64,000 bases of DNA. It comes from Cyanophora paradoxa. Taxonomy: Eukaryota; Glaucocystophyceae; Cyanophorales; Cyanophoraceae. A model generated the notes under the pieces. It was not told the origin of the DNA. It saw only the letters and a program-made list of their open reading frames with translations, and searched no databases. Position numbers and translations under genes: made by a program. This document shows, one piece after another, positions 36,615 through 47,300 of the stretch. The DNA is taken from NCBI GenBank assembly GCA_004431415.1, contig QPMI01000063.1:124001-188000 (forward strand), read 5' to 3'. Numbering within the stretch: position 1 is the stretch's first letter; each line of letters opens with the position of its first letter.

Positions 36615-39456
36615 ATGGGCCAACGCTCCCGCTCTCCCCGGCCCGCGCGGCGCGCGGCCACCAGCGCCGCGCTTCATCCCTCCGCGCTGCGTTCTGTCAC
36701 TCGCTATCAAAGAGCGGCGGGCCGCGCGCTTCCGCCCGCGCCGCGCCGGCGCCGCGCGGCGCCGCTAGCTCTCGGCGCCGGGAAGAGGCGGCCGCGTCCG
36801 TCCAAGGGCCCCGCGGCTGACACCCGCGGCGGCAGGTCGCCGGAGGAGGTGCCCCTCTTCGCGGAGGGCTCGTACCTCGGCTCCCGCTTCGTCCTCATAA
36901 AGATGCTCGGCTCCGGCTCCTTCGGGCAGGCGCGCCCGGCCCGGCCGGCCCCGCGCGAGCCCCCACTGATCGACGCGCGCTGATCCTCGATCTCCTCCCG
37001 CCCGCCTCCGCTCGCGCAGGTCTACAAGGTGGGCGGGAGCCCCCGGCGTCTCGTTCCCGCCCGCTTCAGCCCACTGACCGTCTTCCCCCGCCTCTACTGC
37101 TTTCGCGCGGCGTACCCCCGCAGGCCTACGATAAACGCCTTGATCGACTCGTGGCTCTGAAGATCATCAAGGACGCCACGCGGTGCGGGCGGACTTAGAC
37201 CACGCGCCCCGTACCCCCGGCCCGACTCCCCCCCCCCGGGGTACGGCAGCTTCGACTTCCAGACCCGAAACGAGCTCGAGGTCCTCAGGCTCCTCCAGAG
37301 CCCCGGCTTCTCCGCGCCCCCGTCCATCGGTCCGACGTACCCCTTCCCTTCTCACCCCCCCCGGCTCTGATCGCGTACCCCCCGGTCCGCAGTGAAGCTG
37401 CTGGACCAGGTGCAGGAGGGCCAGCACGCGGTCTTCGTCTTCGAGCTCCTCTCGCAATCCCTGTACTCCCTCCTCCGCTCCTGCTCCTTCCGCGGCGTCG
37501 GCCTACCCCTCGTCCGCCGCGTCGCCGCCCAGGTCCCTATCCAGTACCCCTCCTCCCTTCCCCCCGACCGTTGATAGCATACCCCTCGACCCCGCAGCTC
37601 CTTCGGGTCCTCTGCTTCCTCGCCCAGCCGTGAGTCTCGGCTTACGTACCCCCCCCCCCCGCCCCCCCCCCCAGTCTTGCCGACCCTGCACCCGCAGACA
37701 AGTCGACATCATCCACTGCGATATGTGCGCTGCTTCCGACCCCAAAGCGCGCCCCGCCCCGCCCCGCCCGCCTGACAGGCCCCGCAGAAAGGTCCCACGC
37801 GCCCGGCGCCGCGGGCCGGGGGCGCCCGCCCGCGCCCCGGACCTCGAAACCTGGCGTACCCCCCGCGCAGCCCGAGAACGTTCTGCTGGTGGACTCGAAG
37901 CGGTCCGAGGTGCGCCTCTACCCTTATTTGATTCGCTCAGCCTACCCCTCCGCTCAGGTGAAGCTGGCGGACTGGGGCAGCGCCTGCCACTCCTCCCATA
38001 CCCCCTTCGCCTACATCCAAGCGCGCTTACCCCCCTTACCCCCAACCCCCCTTCATCTCAGTCCCCCTTAATTCTCCCCCCGCAGAGCCGCTTCTACAGG
38101 GCCCCGGAGGCGCGCCGGGCCGCACCCCTCGCTCCGTCCCCCCTCCGAGCGCCGCCTCCCCGATCGGCGTACCCCCCCTCAGGTGATCCTGGGGGTGCCC
38201 TACACGCGCGCCATCGACATGTGGTCCCTCGGCTGCACCATCGTGCCCCCCCCTTTCCCCCTCCCCTTTCTCCCCCTCCTCTTAACTTCCCCCCCCCCCC
38301 CCCCCAGGCGGAGCTGCACGCGGGGGCGCCGCTCTTCGACGGGCGCAACGAGTTCGAGCAGATCTGCAAGATCGTCGAGGTACGGTACCCCCCTGCCCCC
38401 TAGAACCGGCTTAGATCCCCCGGCGCCCCTTCATCGACCCCCCTCCCTCCACCCCCGCCCTCCTCTCCCTCCCCGACTCTGACGCGGCGGGGCCGGGCCG
38501 GGGCGGCGGCGGTCAGGTGCTGGGCATGCCGGCCGAGGGGCTCCTCCTCCGCGGCTCAAGGCCCGCCCCCTCCCCACCCCTTCCCCCCCCCCCCCCCCCC
38601 CCCCCAACGCCCGGGCGCGCAGTCGCGCTCGTTCTTCGGAGGCCTCTCCTTCGGGCGCCCGCGCCTCCGCTACTGCCCCTCCCTCGGGCCCCGCCCCGTG
38701 GCCCGCCCCTGCCACCGTCCACGCCCCTTACCCTCTGATGTACGGGTCGGACGGCGCGCTCGCAGGTGCCGCAGGGGCGGCCCCTCGCCTCCGTGCTCGG
38801 CATCGCCACGGGGGGGCCCCGCGGCCTCTTCGCCGGCCAGCCCGGCCACTCCCAGCAGGTCCGGCCCCGTACCCGCCCCCCCCGCTCCCTCCTCCCCTCA
38901 AACGTATTCCCCCCCCCCCCCCCTCCCCGTTAGGAATACGCGGCGTTTCTGGACTTCGTGAAGCGGTGCCTCGAGCTCTCCCCGCACGCCCGCCTCACGC
39001 CCTGTGCGCCCGTACCCCCTCCCGCTTTCCCCCCCCCCTCCCCCTTCCTGCCTGCACTGACCGCGGCCTGCGCGCGCCACGGCCGCCAGTCGAGGCGCTG
39101 AGGCACCCGTTCCTCGCGGGGTTCGCGCCCGAGCGCCCGGCCGCCTCGCCGGCGCTCCCCGCGCTCCGGGCCACGCCGCCCCCGCGGGGACGGGCCGCCC
39201 CCGCCGCGCCTCGGCCTCCTCCGGCTCCTCCTCGCACGCCGACACGCCCCCCCAGCTGCTGCAGCGCGCCGCTCCCGCCCCCTCCGCCACCTCCTTCGCC
39301 GCCCGCGCCGCGCGCTGCGCGGAGGACGCGCATGCGTGCGGGTACCCCGCCGACCGTGCCGCCCCAGCGCTCGCGATCGGAGTCGGGTTCGGGGGCGCCG
39401 CCGCGGGGCTCGCGCTGCGCCAGGCGAACCCCTTCGGCTCCTTCATCGCCGGCTAG
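36615..39456 (+). CDS. DYRK-family protein kinase
   Basis: Start ATG 36,615, stop TAG 39,454. A basic, Ser/Arg-rich N-terminus leads to VLIKMLGSGSFGQ-VYKAYDK (glycine loop) and LVALKIIKDA (ATP lysine). Exons: 36,615-36,929; 37,020-37,028; 37,124-37,182; 37,250-37,329; 37,393-37,532; 37,598-37,629; 37,698-37,724; 37,788-37,791; 37,871-37,909; 37,958-38,020; 38,086-38,109; 38,183-38,242; 38,308-38,379; then others to the end. The catalytic loop is IIHCDIKPENVLLVD, with the K completed by a 4-nt exon. The metal-binding DFG position reads ADWGS, as expected for this branch (xDxG). The activation loop FAYIQSRFYRAPEVILG is DYRK-like, but the usual Y-x-Y reads F-A-Y; the second Tyr is kept. C-lobe: YTRAIDMWSLGCTIAELH, CLELSPHARLTP, VEALRHPFLAGF. 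The tail is Pro/Ala-rich. Several introns have GC donors (after 36,929, 38,020 and 38,109). Confidence 0.92.
37020..37028 (+). other. Predicted 9-nt micro-exon (VYK) in the kinase glycine loop
   Basis: GTCTACAAG lies between CTCGCGCAG and GTGGGCGG. It supplies Val-Tyr-Lys of GSGSFGQ-VYK-AYDK. The upstream intron is GC-AG (GCGCGCCC...GCGCAG) and the downstream one GT-AG (GTGGGCGG...CCCGCAG). Skipping it keeps frame but removes the conserved glycine-loop valine. Confidence 0.8.
37788..37791 (+). other. Predicted 4-nt micro-exon (AAAG) completing the catalytic-loop lysine
   Basis: The preceding exon ends ...CACTGCGATAT at 37,724 before GTGCGCTG. The following exon starts CCCGAGAAC at 37,871. 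Joined directly they lose both frame and the HCDIKPEN motif. Between them, CCCCGCAG|AAAG|GTCCCACG has a perfect acceptor and donor around AAAG; including it gives GAT-ATA-AAG-CCC, that is D-I-K-P, the expected kinase sequence. Confidence 0.8.
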
Positions 39457-40016
39457 CGCCCGCTTTGGCTCCTTTGGCTCAGCCCCTTACCTTAGTAAGC
39501 TTCCCCCCCGCCCCGCCCCGTCCCCACCGCCCTTTCCCACCTCCATTCGCGTGATACGCCTAGTACTAGTCTAGAACCACTTCGCCGAAAGCTTCGATTC
39601 GGATTTTGAATTGGGGTACCCGGCGGCGGCTCACTGTATATGCAACATGTACAGTACTAGTTGTTGGGCGCGCGCAAGGGCCGCGGCCGTGGCCCCGGCC
39701 GGATCCGGAGGCATGCATATGTACGAAATGTACATGCATGCATATGCAGCTGCGCATGCAGAATGATGCATTGTACATGTCATGCACACGATTCACGTGC
39801 ACATGATTAACAGTGCCTCCGTCTCGTGGCGCCCTTTTCCCCCACGTGCACCCACGTTCAACCCGCCGACGTCGACTCGTATTTAAGCCTCGGGCTTCGC
39901 CGGAACCCCCCCGATCGGTTCCGCAGCTTCGACGGGACCCCCCGGGGGTCACAATCAGCGCGCTGCCCGAAGGGACCGCAGGGGCCGACGTCCACGCGGC
40001 CCAGCGGGCCGGCCCG
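39457..40016. other. Convergent 3' intergenic region
   Basis: Between the 3' ends of the kinase and RNase genes. Contains a run of ATGCATATG/GTACATGCATGC palindromes at 39,710-39,790 and no supported exon. Both 3' UTRs should lie here. Confidence 0.5.
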
Positions 40017-43000
40017 TCAGCCGGCGGCGGCGCTGAGCTCCTCCTCGCCCTCGCCCCATGCCTCGCCCCCGCCCTCGCCCCCGGCGGCAGCGGCCATCTC
40101 CAGCGCCGTCACGTCCTCCAGCGTGATCTGCCCCGCCGCGAGCCGTGAGAGAGCGACATTGCGCGAACGGACGGGGGCTCTAGGCCGAGCTGCCCGGCTG
40201 TGCGGAGGCGACATCGCATTGCGCGAACGGACGGGGGCTATGGGCCGGGGCGGGCGCACGAGGTCGGCGCGGGGGTCGGCGGCCGCGACGCGCACGAGGA
40301 TCCGCTCGCCCAGCGCCGCCTGCCGCGCGATCCGCATGCTGCCCCCGCGCCCGCGCCCGATCAGATCGTATCATATCAGATCTGATCCGATCAGATCGGA
40401 TCTGACCTGAACTCGAGGCCGAGGTCCTCGAGGATGACGGAGGCGACGGGGCCGCCCTCGCGCACCCACCGCAGCACCACCGCCGAGTGCACCTTCTCCG
40501 CCCCTGCGCACGCCCCGAGCGGCGTGAGCCACCGCCGAGTGCACGTTCAAGGCGGGGCGGGCCGGCTGACCCTCGCGGCGGAGGTACTCGAGGGCCCAGT
40601 AGCGGTTCGTGGCGCGCTCCACCGACGAGGCCTCCCCCTGCGAAGGGGAAGGCGGAGGGTTTGAAGGGGCGGAGTTGGCGGAGGGGGCGGGGCGGGGCGG
40701 ACGGAGGAGACGGCGGCGGCGGCGATGGCGTTCCGCATCTCGTCCCCCGTCAGCGGCGGCTCCCGCCCCTACACACGCAGAACCAGCAGTCAGCGGGGAG
40801 GGCCGAGGCGGGAGGGCCTCGGGGGCGGAGGCACCAGGATGTGTGCCTTGAGCTGGTAGTGGACGAGTAGGTCGCCGTAGCGCCGGATGGGCGACGTGCA
40901 CTGCACGTAGCACTCCAGCCCCAGCGACGCGTGCCGCTGCCGGAAGCCGGGGGTGAGCGCACTGGGCAGAGAAGCCGAAGGGGGCGGGAGGACCTGGGGG
41001 TGCAGGGTGACGCCCGACTTGGGCATGCAGCGCCGCACCGCCGCCCCCCGCACCTGCGCAGACGGCGGGGCGCTCAGGGTGGGCAGGAGGGGGCGGCGCG
41101 CGGGGCGCGGGGCGCGCCCAGGGGTGCCCGAGGGCGTCGAGGGCCTCGTCGCTGGGCAGCTCAGGCTGCGGCTGCGCGCGCGGCCCGAGGTCACGCGGGA
41201 CGGCATGGAAGCGAGGCCTGGGCGGGGGCACCTGGTGGCGGTAGGGGAGGGGGATGGCGTGGCGGGCGCCGTAGCGGCCGGCGAGCTCCCCGCACGCGAT
41301 CATCATCTCCGCCACCAGCTGCCCCCGCCCTCAGCGAGAGGAAGGGGGGGAGGGGCGGGGAGGGGGTACGCGCGCCTGGCGGGCCTCGCCGATCTCGAGG
41401 ACCTCGCACGTGACCTGCGCCGCCCGCCCGCCCGGGCCGGGCCGGTCAGAGAGGGCCGGCGCCGCCGCGGGAGCCGCCAGCAGATCTAAGCAAGCTCCGT
41501 CGCCCGCCCGGCGCACCTCCATCTCGTCGCCCTCGCCGCGGACGGCGACGCGCCCCTCCGGCATCCCGATCGTCACCGCGCCCCGCCCCTGCACCCGCGC
41601 CCGCCCGCCCCGCCGCCTCAGCGGTTCCCTCGGGCGGGGCGGGGCGGGCGGACCTCGCGCCAGCGCTGGCGGAGGCGCGCGGCGTCGGCGAGCGCCTGCA
41701 GGTCCTCTGCGGCACCGCCGGCGCCGGCATCGGTCAGCTTCGGGATCGACGGAAGGGTTCGGGATCGAAGGAAGGGTTCGGGATCGAAGAAAGGAGGGCG
41801 GGGCACCCTCGGCGGCGAGCTCGAGGGCCTCCTCGACGTCCTCGTACGTGAAGCGCGTCGCCGGCCGCACCCGCGTCACACGGATCTGAGAAGGAGAAGG
41901 GCAGAGCTCAGAAGGGCGAAGAACGGGGGGAGGACGGCGGGCTGGGGGCGCCTCGTAGTCGTCGGCGATGGCGCCGTCCTCCTCCAGCGTGAACGCGAAC
42001 GAGAGCGCCTCGCACACCTGGGGCCGGCGGAGAGGCGGGGCGGGGCGCTGTTGGGCGGGGCCAAGAGGAGGAGGAGGGCGGGCAGGGCGGGCGGGCCTGG
42101 TTGGCCCGAAGAGACATGCAGCCCGTCGCCAGCTCGTACGGGAACATCGGGATCGGGCCCTACCGAAAGAGGGGGGAGGGGGGAGGGCCAGTGAGGGAGG
42201 GGTACGGCGGCCTGATAGGTGCAGGGAGGGGTTCGGACCGTGGGGAGGTACACCGTCGTCGCCCGCCTCCTCGCCTGCGCGGCGACGGGGTACGTCGAGA
42301 GAGGCGGGGGGGGGGCGAGGGGGAGGGGGGCACCTCGACGTCGAGGGGGTCGCCGAGGCGTACCCAGCGGCTCGGGTCGGCGATGTGCACCCAGATGCGG
42401 AAGCGCCCGCCCTCCAGCCTCTGCGCACGACGGGCCCGCCGCCTTCAGGCCCACGCTCGCTACGCTCAGCTCTGCGGGCGGACCTCTATGCTCAGGCCGT
42501 CGTCGATCTCCTCCGTCTCCGCGTCGTCCACCGTGAAGACCTGCGCCCAGCTCGAGTCGGGCCGGGCCGGGCCGGGGGCGTGGGCGAGGGGGGGTACGCG
42601 TGCGCACGCGGTGGTGGGTGAGGTCGAGGCGCTCGGCGGCCGCCTCGTCGGGTACCCCCTCCTCCGTGAACGAGCCCAGGGGCGGGATCGAATCCGGGAA
42701 CGACGTCGGGATGCCCTGCGAGGGTATTGAGGCGAGGTAGGGGAGGAGGAAGTGCCGGGGGGTACGGCGCACGGCCTTGCGGAGGGCGATGTTCTCGTGG
42801 GGGGACCAGAGGCCGGCCCGCACCAGCGTCTCGAAGGCGGCCGACTGCACGGGGGGCCGCCCCACCGCGTGCAGCACCTGCGCGGGCGTTGAGGGGTAGG
42901 CGGAAGCGAGGGGGGTACAGGCGGGGCGGCACCTCGAGGCTCCGGCTCCGGGCCGCGCCGGCGTCCTCGCCGAACATCGCGAACCTGGAGGGGGGGGTGG

Positions 43001-44219
43001 GGAGCTGGATCGTGTACTCCGGCGGGGCCGGGCGCCGGCGCCGGCGCGCGCGCACTCTTCCATCCAGGAGAGGCGCTGGCGATCCTCGTCGGACCAGTGG
43101 GAGGCGGGGACGGCGCCCTCCGCCTCGAACGCCGCCCGCAGCTTCCCCACGAACGACTCGAACTCGAGCGCCCGCGACGCCTCCGCCGCCGCCACCGTCC
43201 GCAGCTCCTCCACCAGCGCCGGCGCCCGCACCTCGTACTGCGTCCCCACCTGCCCCCCTTGAGAAAGAAAGGAAAGGAGAGAAAAAGGAAAGGAAAGGAA
43301 AGGAAGGAACCTTTGCCTTGAAGAAGAAGCGGTCCTCCTGGAGGAGGCTGTGGACGGCGTAGAGCTCGTGGGGGCCCGTGGAGGAGAAGATGAGCTCCGC
43401 CAGCTCCGCCACCTCGACCACCGCGCCGCCCGCGCCCGCCCCGCCGTCCGTGAGGTAGTCCCACGCAAGCTCCAGCGCCGCGCTCCCCTCCGCCTCGCCC
43501 AGCTCCCGCGCCTGCGCCGCCGCGCCGGCGCCGGTCAGGGGCGCTTCCGGGCGGGCGGGCGGGCGGGCGCGGCCGGTCGCCGCGGGGGAGCCGCGCGCCT
43601 TACTCGCGAACGGGGCGACGTCGGCCGGCTTGAGGCCCGCGCAGCCGGGCGGGATGAAGGAGATCTGCTTGGGGTGCACCGAGGCCGCCTTGCCGGCGCC
43701 GTCGGCGATGAACCAGTTGCGCTTGCCGTCCTTCTTCTCGAGCACGCCGAGCTTGCGGTCTCCGGACGTGCGGTACTCCACCAGCAGCCCCGGCGCGAGG
43801 CGCACCTGTACGCGCGCCAAGGGACGTGAGATTCTTAGCCGCCAGCGCGCTGCGGCTAGCTAGGCGCCCGCAGCGGGCGGGATCGCGTTGCGCACTCCCA
43901 GGACGACGTCCTCGTCGGCCTTGTCCTTCGCCGCAGCGATCGGGGGGAGCGGGGCCGGGATCGGGCGCTGCGGCCTCGGGAGCTCGATGCGGGCCCATCC
44001 GCGCAGGTGCGGCGCGAAGACCACGCGCTGCCGGTCGGGGCGACCCGCACAGAGGTCGAACGACTGCCTCGCGGCGCCGCAGGCCCGGTTCGCCGCAGGC
44101 TGACGGCTCGAGGCCGGGCGGCCAAGCGGCTCGACGCACGCGGCGGCGGGCTGTTCCGGCTGCAACGAGGGCGCCGCGCGCGGCGCCTGGAGCGCCGCTG
44201 GCCCGCCGAAGCTCGCCAT
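40017..44219 (-). CDS. RNB-domain (RNase II/RNase R-type) exoribonuclease, organelle type
   Basis: 3'-5' exoribonuclease. Proposed start ATG 44,219; stop at 40,017. The first exon looks like a transit region and ends DEDVVLG before a GT-AG intron; the next begins VRLAPGLLVEYRT and continues KKDGKRNWFIADGAGKAASV, the N-terminal module of chloroplast RNR1-like proteins. Then come a helical region (HELYAVHSLLQEDRFFFKAK, 43.35 kb), PHENIALRKAVRRTPRHFL (42.78 kb), the RNB catalytic acid motif VFTVDDAETEEIDDGLSIEV (42.5 kb), FRIWVHIADPSRWVRLGDPL (42.37 kb), YLPTGPIPMFPYELATGCMS (42.15 kb), RFTYEDVEEALEL (41.85 kb), LVAEMMIACGELAGRYGA (41.3 kb) and the RNB signature CTSPIRRYGDLLVHYQLKA (40.87 kb). 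The S1-like C-terminus includes LGERILVRVAAADPRADLV and an acidic, Gly-rich end. Plastid or mitochondrial RNA maturation is the likely role. Confidence 0.9.
40150..40408. repeat. Intronic direct repeat and GATCAGATC cluster
   Basis: TTGCGCGAACGGACGGGGGCT occurs at about 40,160-40,180 and again near 40,219-40,239, each followed by a similar GGGCCG stretch. Near 40,366-40,408, overlapping GATCAGATC/GGATCTGA palindromes form an AT-richer island. Both lie in introns of the RNase gene, flanking the exon that encodes IRIARQAALGERILVRVAAA. Confidence 0.65.
41740..41790. repeat. Tandem GAAGGGTTCGGGATCGAAG repeat
   Basis: About two and a half copies of a 20-bp unit (GGGATCGA(A/C)GGAAGGGTTC) in a row, inside an intron of the RNase gene. 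Confidence 0.75.
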
Positions 44220-44344
44220 CCCGCGCCTTCTTCTGCTTCTTCCCCCCTCGCTTCTTCCCCCCTCTCGCGCTTCCCCCTGGTTGCGCGGCGCCCAGCCTCG
44301 CCGCGCGATGGCGCAGCTCCGGCTTGCTGGTTCGGTCACAGCAA

Positions 44345-47300
44345 ATGAACCGGGCGGCCCGCCGCTGCCCCTGGCGCTGTTCGCCGGAGGGGGCACTCAT
44401 TCGGAGCTGGCTCGACGAAGGCAGCCCGGGTGCGCGCAGCGCGGCGCGAATCCCCCGAAGCTCCGCTAAAATTGAATGGCTGCACAGTCGGCGCGCCCCG
44501 CATCCCCAGGCTGGCTGGCTCGCGGGCGCGGGCTGCGCGCGCGGCGATCCTGGAGGCAGCGCGATCATCGCGTTCGCTCCTAGCGTTGGCGCGATCATCG
44601 CGTTCGCTCCGAGCGTCGGCGGCGTCTTCAGCAACCAGCGCGCGCAAGCAAGCGCCCGATCGGCAGCTTCCCGCGCATCGCCCGCGGCCGCCGACTTGAA
44701 CCGCGGGCGGCGGCGCTCCCGGCCAGGCCCCAGCCACCCATCCATCAGCTTCGAAGCCGGCAGCGGCTTCCGCTGCGCACGATCGGCCAGCCCGCGCTGC
44801 GCGCTCGGCCCGGCCGCCGCGCTTGACCCGTGTAGAGGGCAGCGAGCGGCGATCCGCCCGGTTGCGGGCGGGGCGCTGCAGGCGAGCCGAAGAGTTCTCC
44901 TGTTCGGAGACCGAGTCAGAGCGCCCAGCGCCCCGCCCGTCTCACCCAGGTGCGCCCCAGCACCCTTCGTACACTGAACCCCCCTCGAGCCCCCGCGCCG
45001 CCGCCCCGCGCGCAGGGGCGAGGGCGGGTCGGGGGACTGCCTCTGCAGCTTCGCCGCGCGGCGGGCGGCCCGGGGTATCACTCTCGCCGAGTTCCTCGAG
45101 TCGAAGCGCTCCGAGTTCCGAATGGTCGCCTCCCTCGCGAACCGGGTTCGATTCCCCCCCGGCCCGTTCCGTCTCCCCGGTCCGGTTCGACTCCGGCCGC
45201 AGGCGGACTTCCGCGTGCTGGGGCGGGAGTACCCCGCCCTGCTCCGCTCCGTCGAGGCGTACCTCCTCGTATCCCTCCTCCAGCTCCGCACCGCCGCCGA
45301 CCTCGCGGTGCACCCGTACCCCCCCACCCGTGACCCGGCGCCCTCCTCGCATCATCATCTGATCCGGTACCCCCGGCCCGTCGCAGCCCCCGGGCCCGAG
45401 CTCGCGCGCGTCGCTCCGCGCGATCGAGGCCGAGCGGCACTTCTTCGAGATGCAGCTCTGCAACGCGCGTACCCCCCGCCCTTGCGGTCGTACCCCTCTA
45501 ACTTCCCTTTCGCGTTCAGGTCCGCGACCGGCGGGAGGCGGAGGTGGACGAGCTCATGCGCCTCGTAGAGGTGGGGCTGTACCCCCCCCCGGCGAGTCTT
45601 CCCCCGTTCTGAATCGGGGTACCCAGGCGGGGGAGGCGGAGGGGGACGCGGCGCTTGCGGCGCTCGCGGCCGACGCGATGGCCCTCGCCGCGCCCGTCGC
45701 CGGTTCGGATCCCCGCGGGGCCTCTTTCATCTGAGCGTCGCCCCGCGCCCACGGTCCGCAGGGGACCCGCGGGAGGAGCCGGTGCCGCAGCGGCTGCGGG
45801 CGCGCCTGAGGGACCCCACCGTCCGCTTCTGGCGGCGCAAGGGGCCCGCCGCCGCGCCCGGCATTCCCATCCTCTTCCCGGTCCGTCCGCCCCCTCCCGG
45901 GGCGGAGCGGCATCTCTTTCTTACGCTCCTTACGCCCCGCGCATGCGCAGGGCGAGGAGCCGACCCCGCCGCCGCCCGCCGCCGACGCCGAGGCGGGCCC
46001 CTCCGCCCCGGCGACTGCGGCTGCGCGGGAGGCGGAGGGGGCGCCCCTGCGGGGGGTGCCGGAGCTGGTGGAGGCGAAGCGCACCGAGCTCCAGCGCCTC
46101 GCCGCCCTCCTCGAGGGTCCGCCCCAGCCCGCCCGCCCCGCCCCCTCTAGGGCCGCGCCAGGGCCCTCTGGAGCGCATTCGCGCTTAGCGTAGAGCGGCC
46201 CGCCCCGCCCTCCTCGCCTGACGGCCGGCTGGCTGCGGGGCGCAGGGATGCGGGCGGGGGCGGGCCCCGAGGAGTACGACGCGGCGCTGCGGGGCGCCGA
46301 GGCCTACGCGGCCGTCTCCCTCCTCCAGGCCCGCCCCGCGCCTGATCCCCACTTCCCTCTCTCCCGCCGATTGTGAGGCCGCCCCGTCCCCGCGCAGATC
46401 GACGCCGTCGCCGAGGCCGTGGTACCCCCCCCCCCACCTTCCCCCCACCATCTCGACCCCCTGCCTCACGAGCCAACGCAGGCGGAGCGGCTGGGGCCGG
46501 GCCACGGGTGGGCGGGGCGCCTGCGCGGCCTCCGCGCCGCCTTCGCCGAGCACCGCGACGCCCTCCTCGTGCGCCGTACCCCCCGGCGGCCCGGGGGCCC
46601 CGTCCCCGCCGACCGCAAAGGCAATCTAGAGCCGCCGGCCCTCCCCACCCTCCGCTCCTACCCCCCTCTCTACTCCCCACCCCCCTCCCAGGAGCCGCTG
46701 CAGGCATTTTAGGCTAGACCTGGGGCCCCGCCTCTGTAGAAGGCCCCTCCCCAAGCCTCTTCCGACGCGGGCTGGGGGCCCTCCGCAGGGGCGCGAGGCC
46801 AGCGAGCGCGCCGACGTCGAGGTGCCGCACCCGTCCCCATGCACCGCCGCCCCCGCCCGACTCCGCCCTCCCCGCCCCCGCCGCAGGGTCTGATCGAGCA
46901 GGCGGAGTTCGAGGACGAGGAGTACGAGGACGAGCCGGCCCTCTGCTCCCTGGCGCACCGGCGGGGCATCCTCGGGCGGCCTCTGGCCGAGGACCCCAGG
47001 CGCGCAGTCCCGCCCCGGCCAGAGCAAAGCCGAGCCGCGCAGAGCTCGGCCCGGCTGAGCGGATGGGCCGGCAGGGAGGAGCCGGTGCCGGGGGCGATCG
47101 GGGCGCTGCTGCACGCGTGCACGGCGCGCTTCTGGGCCGGCGAGGCCCCCGCTGTCGGGCCCGAGCTCCTCGCCGCCCTCGAGGCCCGCCCCCGCCCTTG
47201 CTCTCCGCTTACTCTTTTGCTTATTCTTCGCCGCAGGCGATGCGGACGGCGGACGGGGGCGCCCCCGAGGACCCCGGCTGGCACGAGGAGGAGCCGGTGC

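Noticed and set aside
39826-40410. 194-residue plus-strand frame over the RNase 3' end
   Set aside because: Antisense to the supported RNB exons and ends in a GATCAGATC repeat translation.
43600-45327. 575-residue open frame on the minus strand
   Set aside because: Out of frame with the RNase exons it overlaps and antisense to the triple-repeat gene; composition only.
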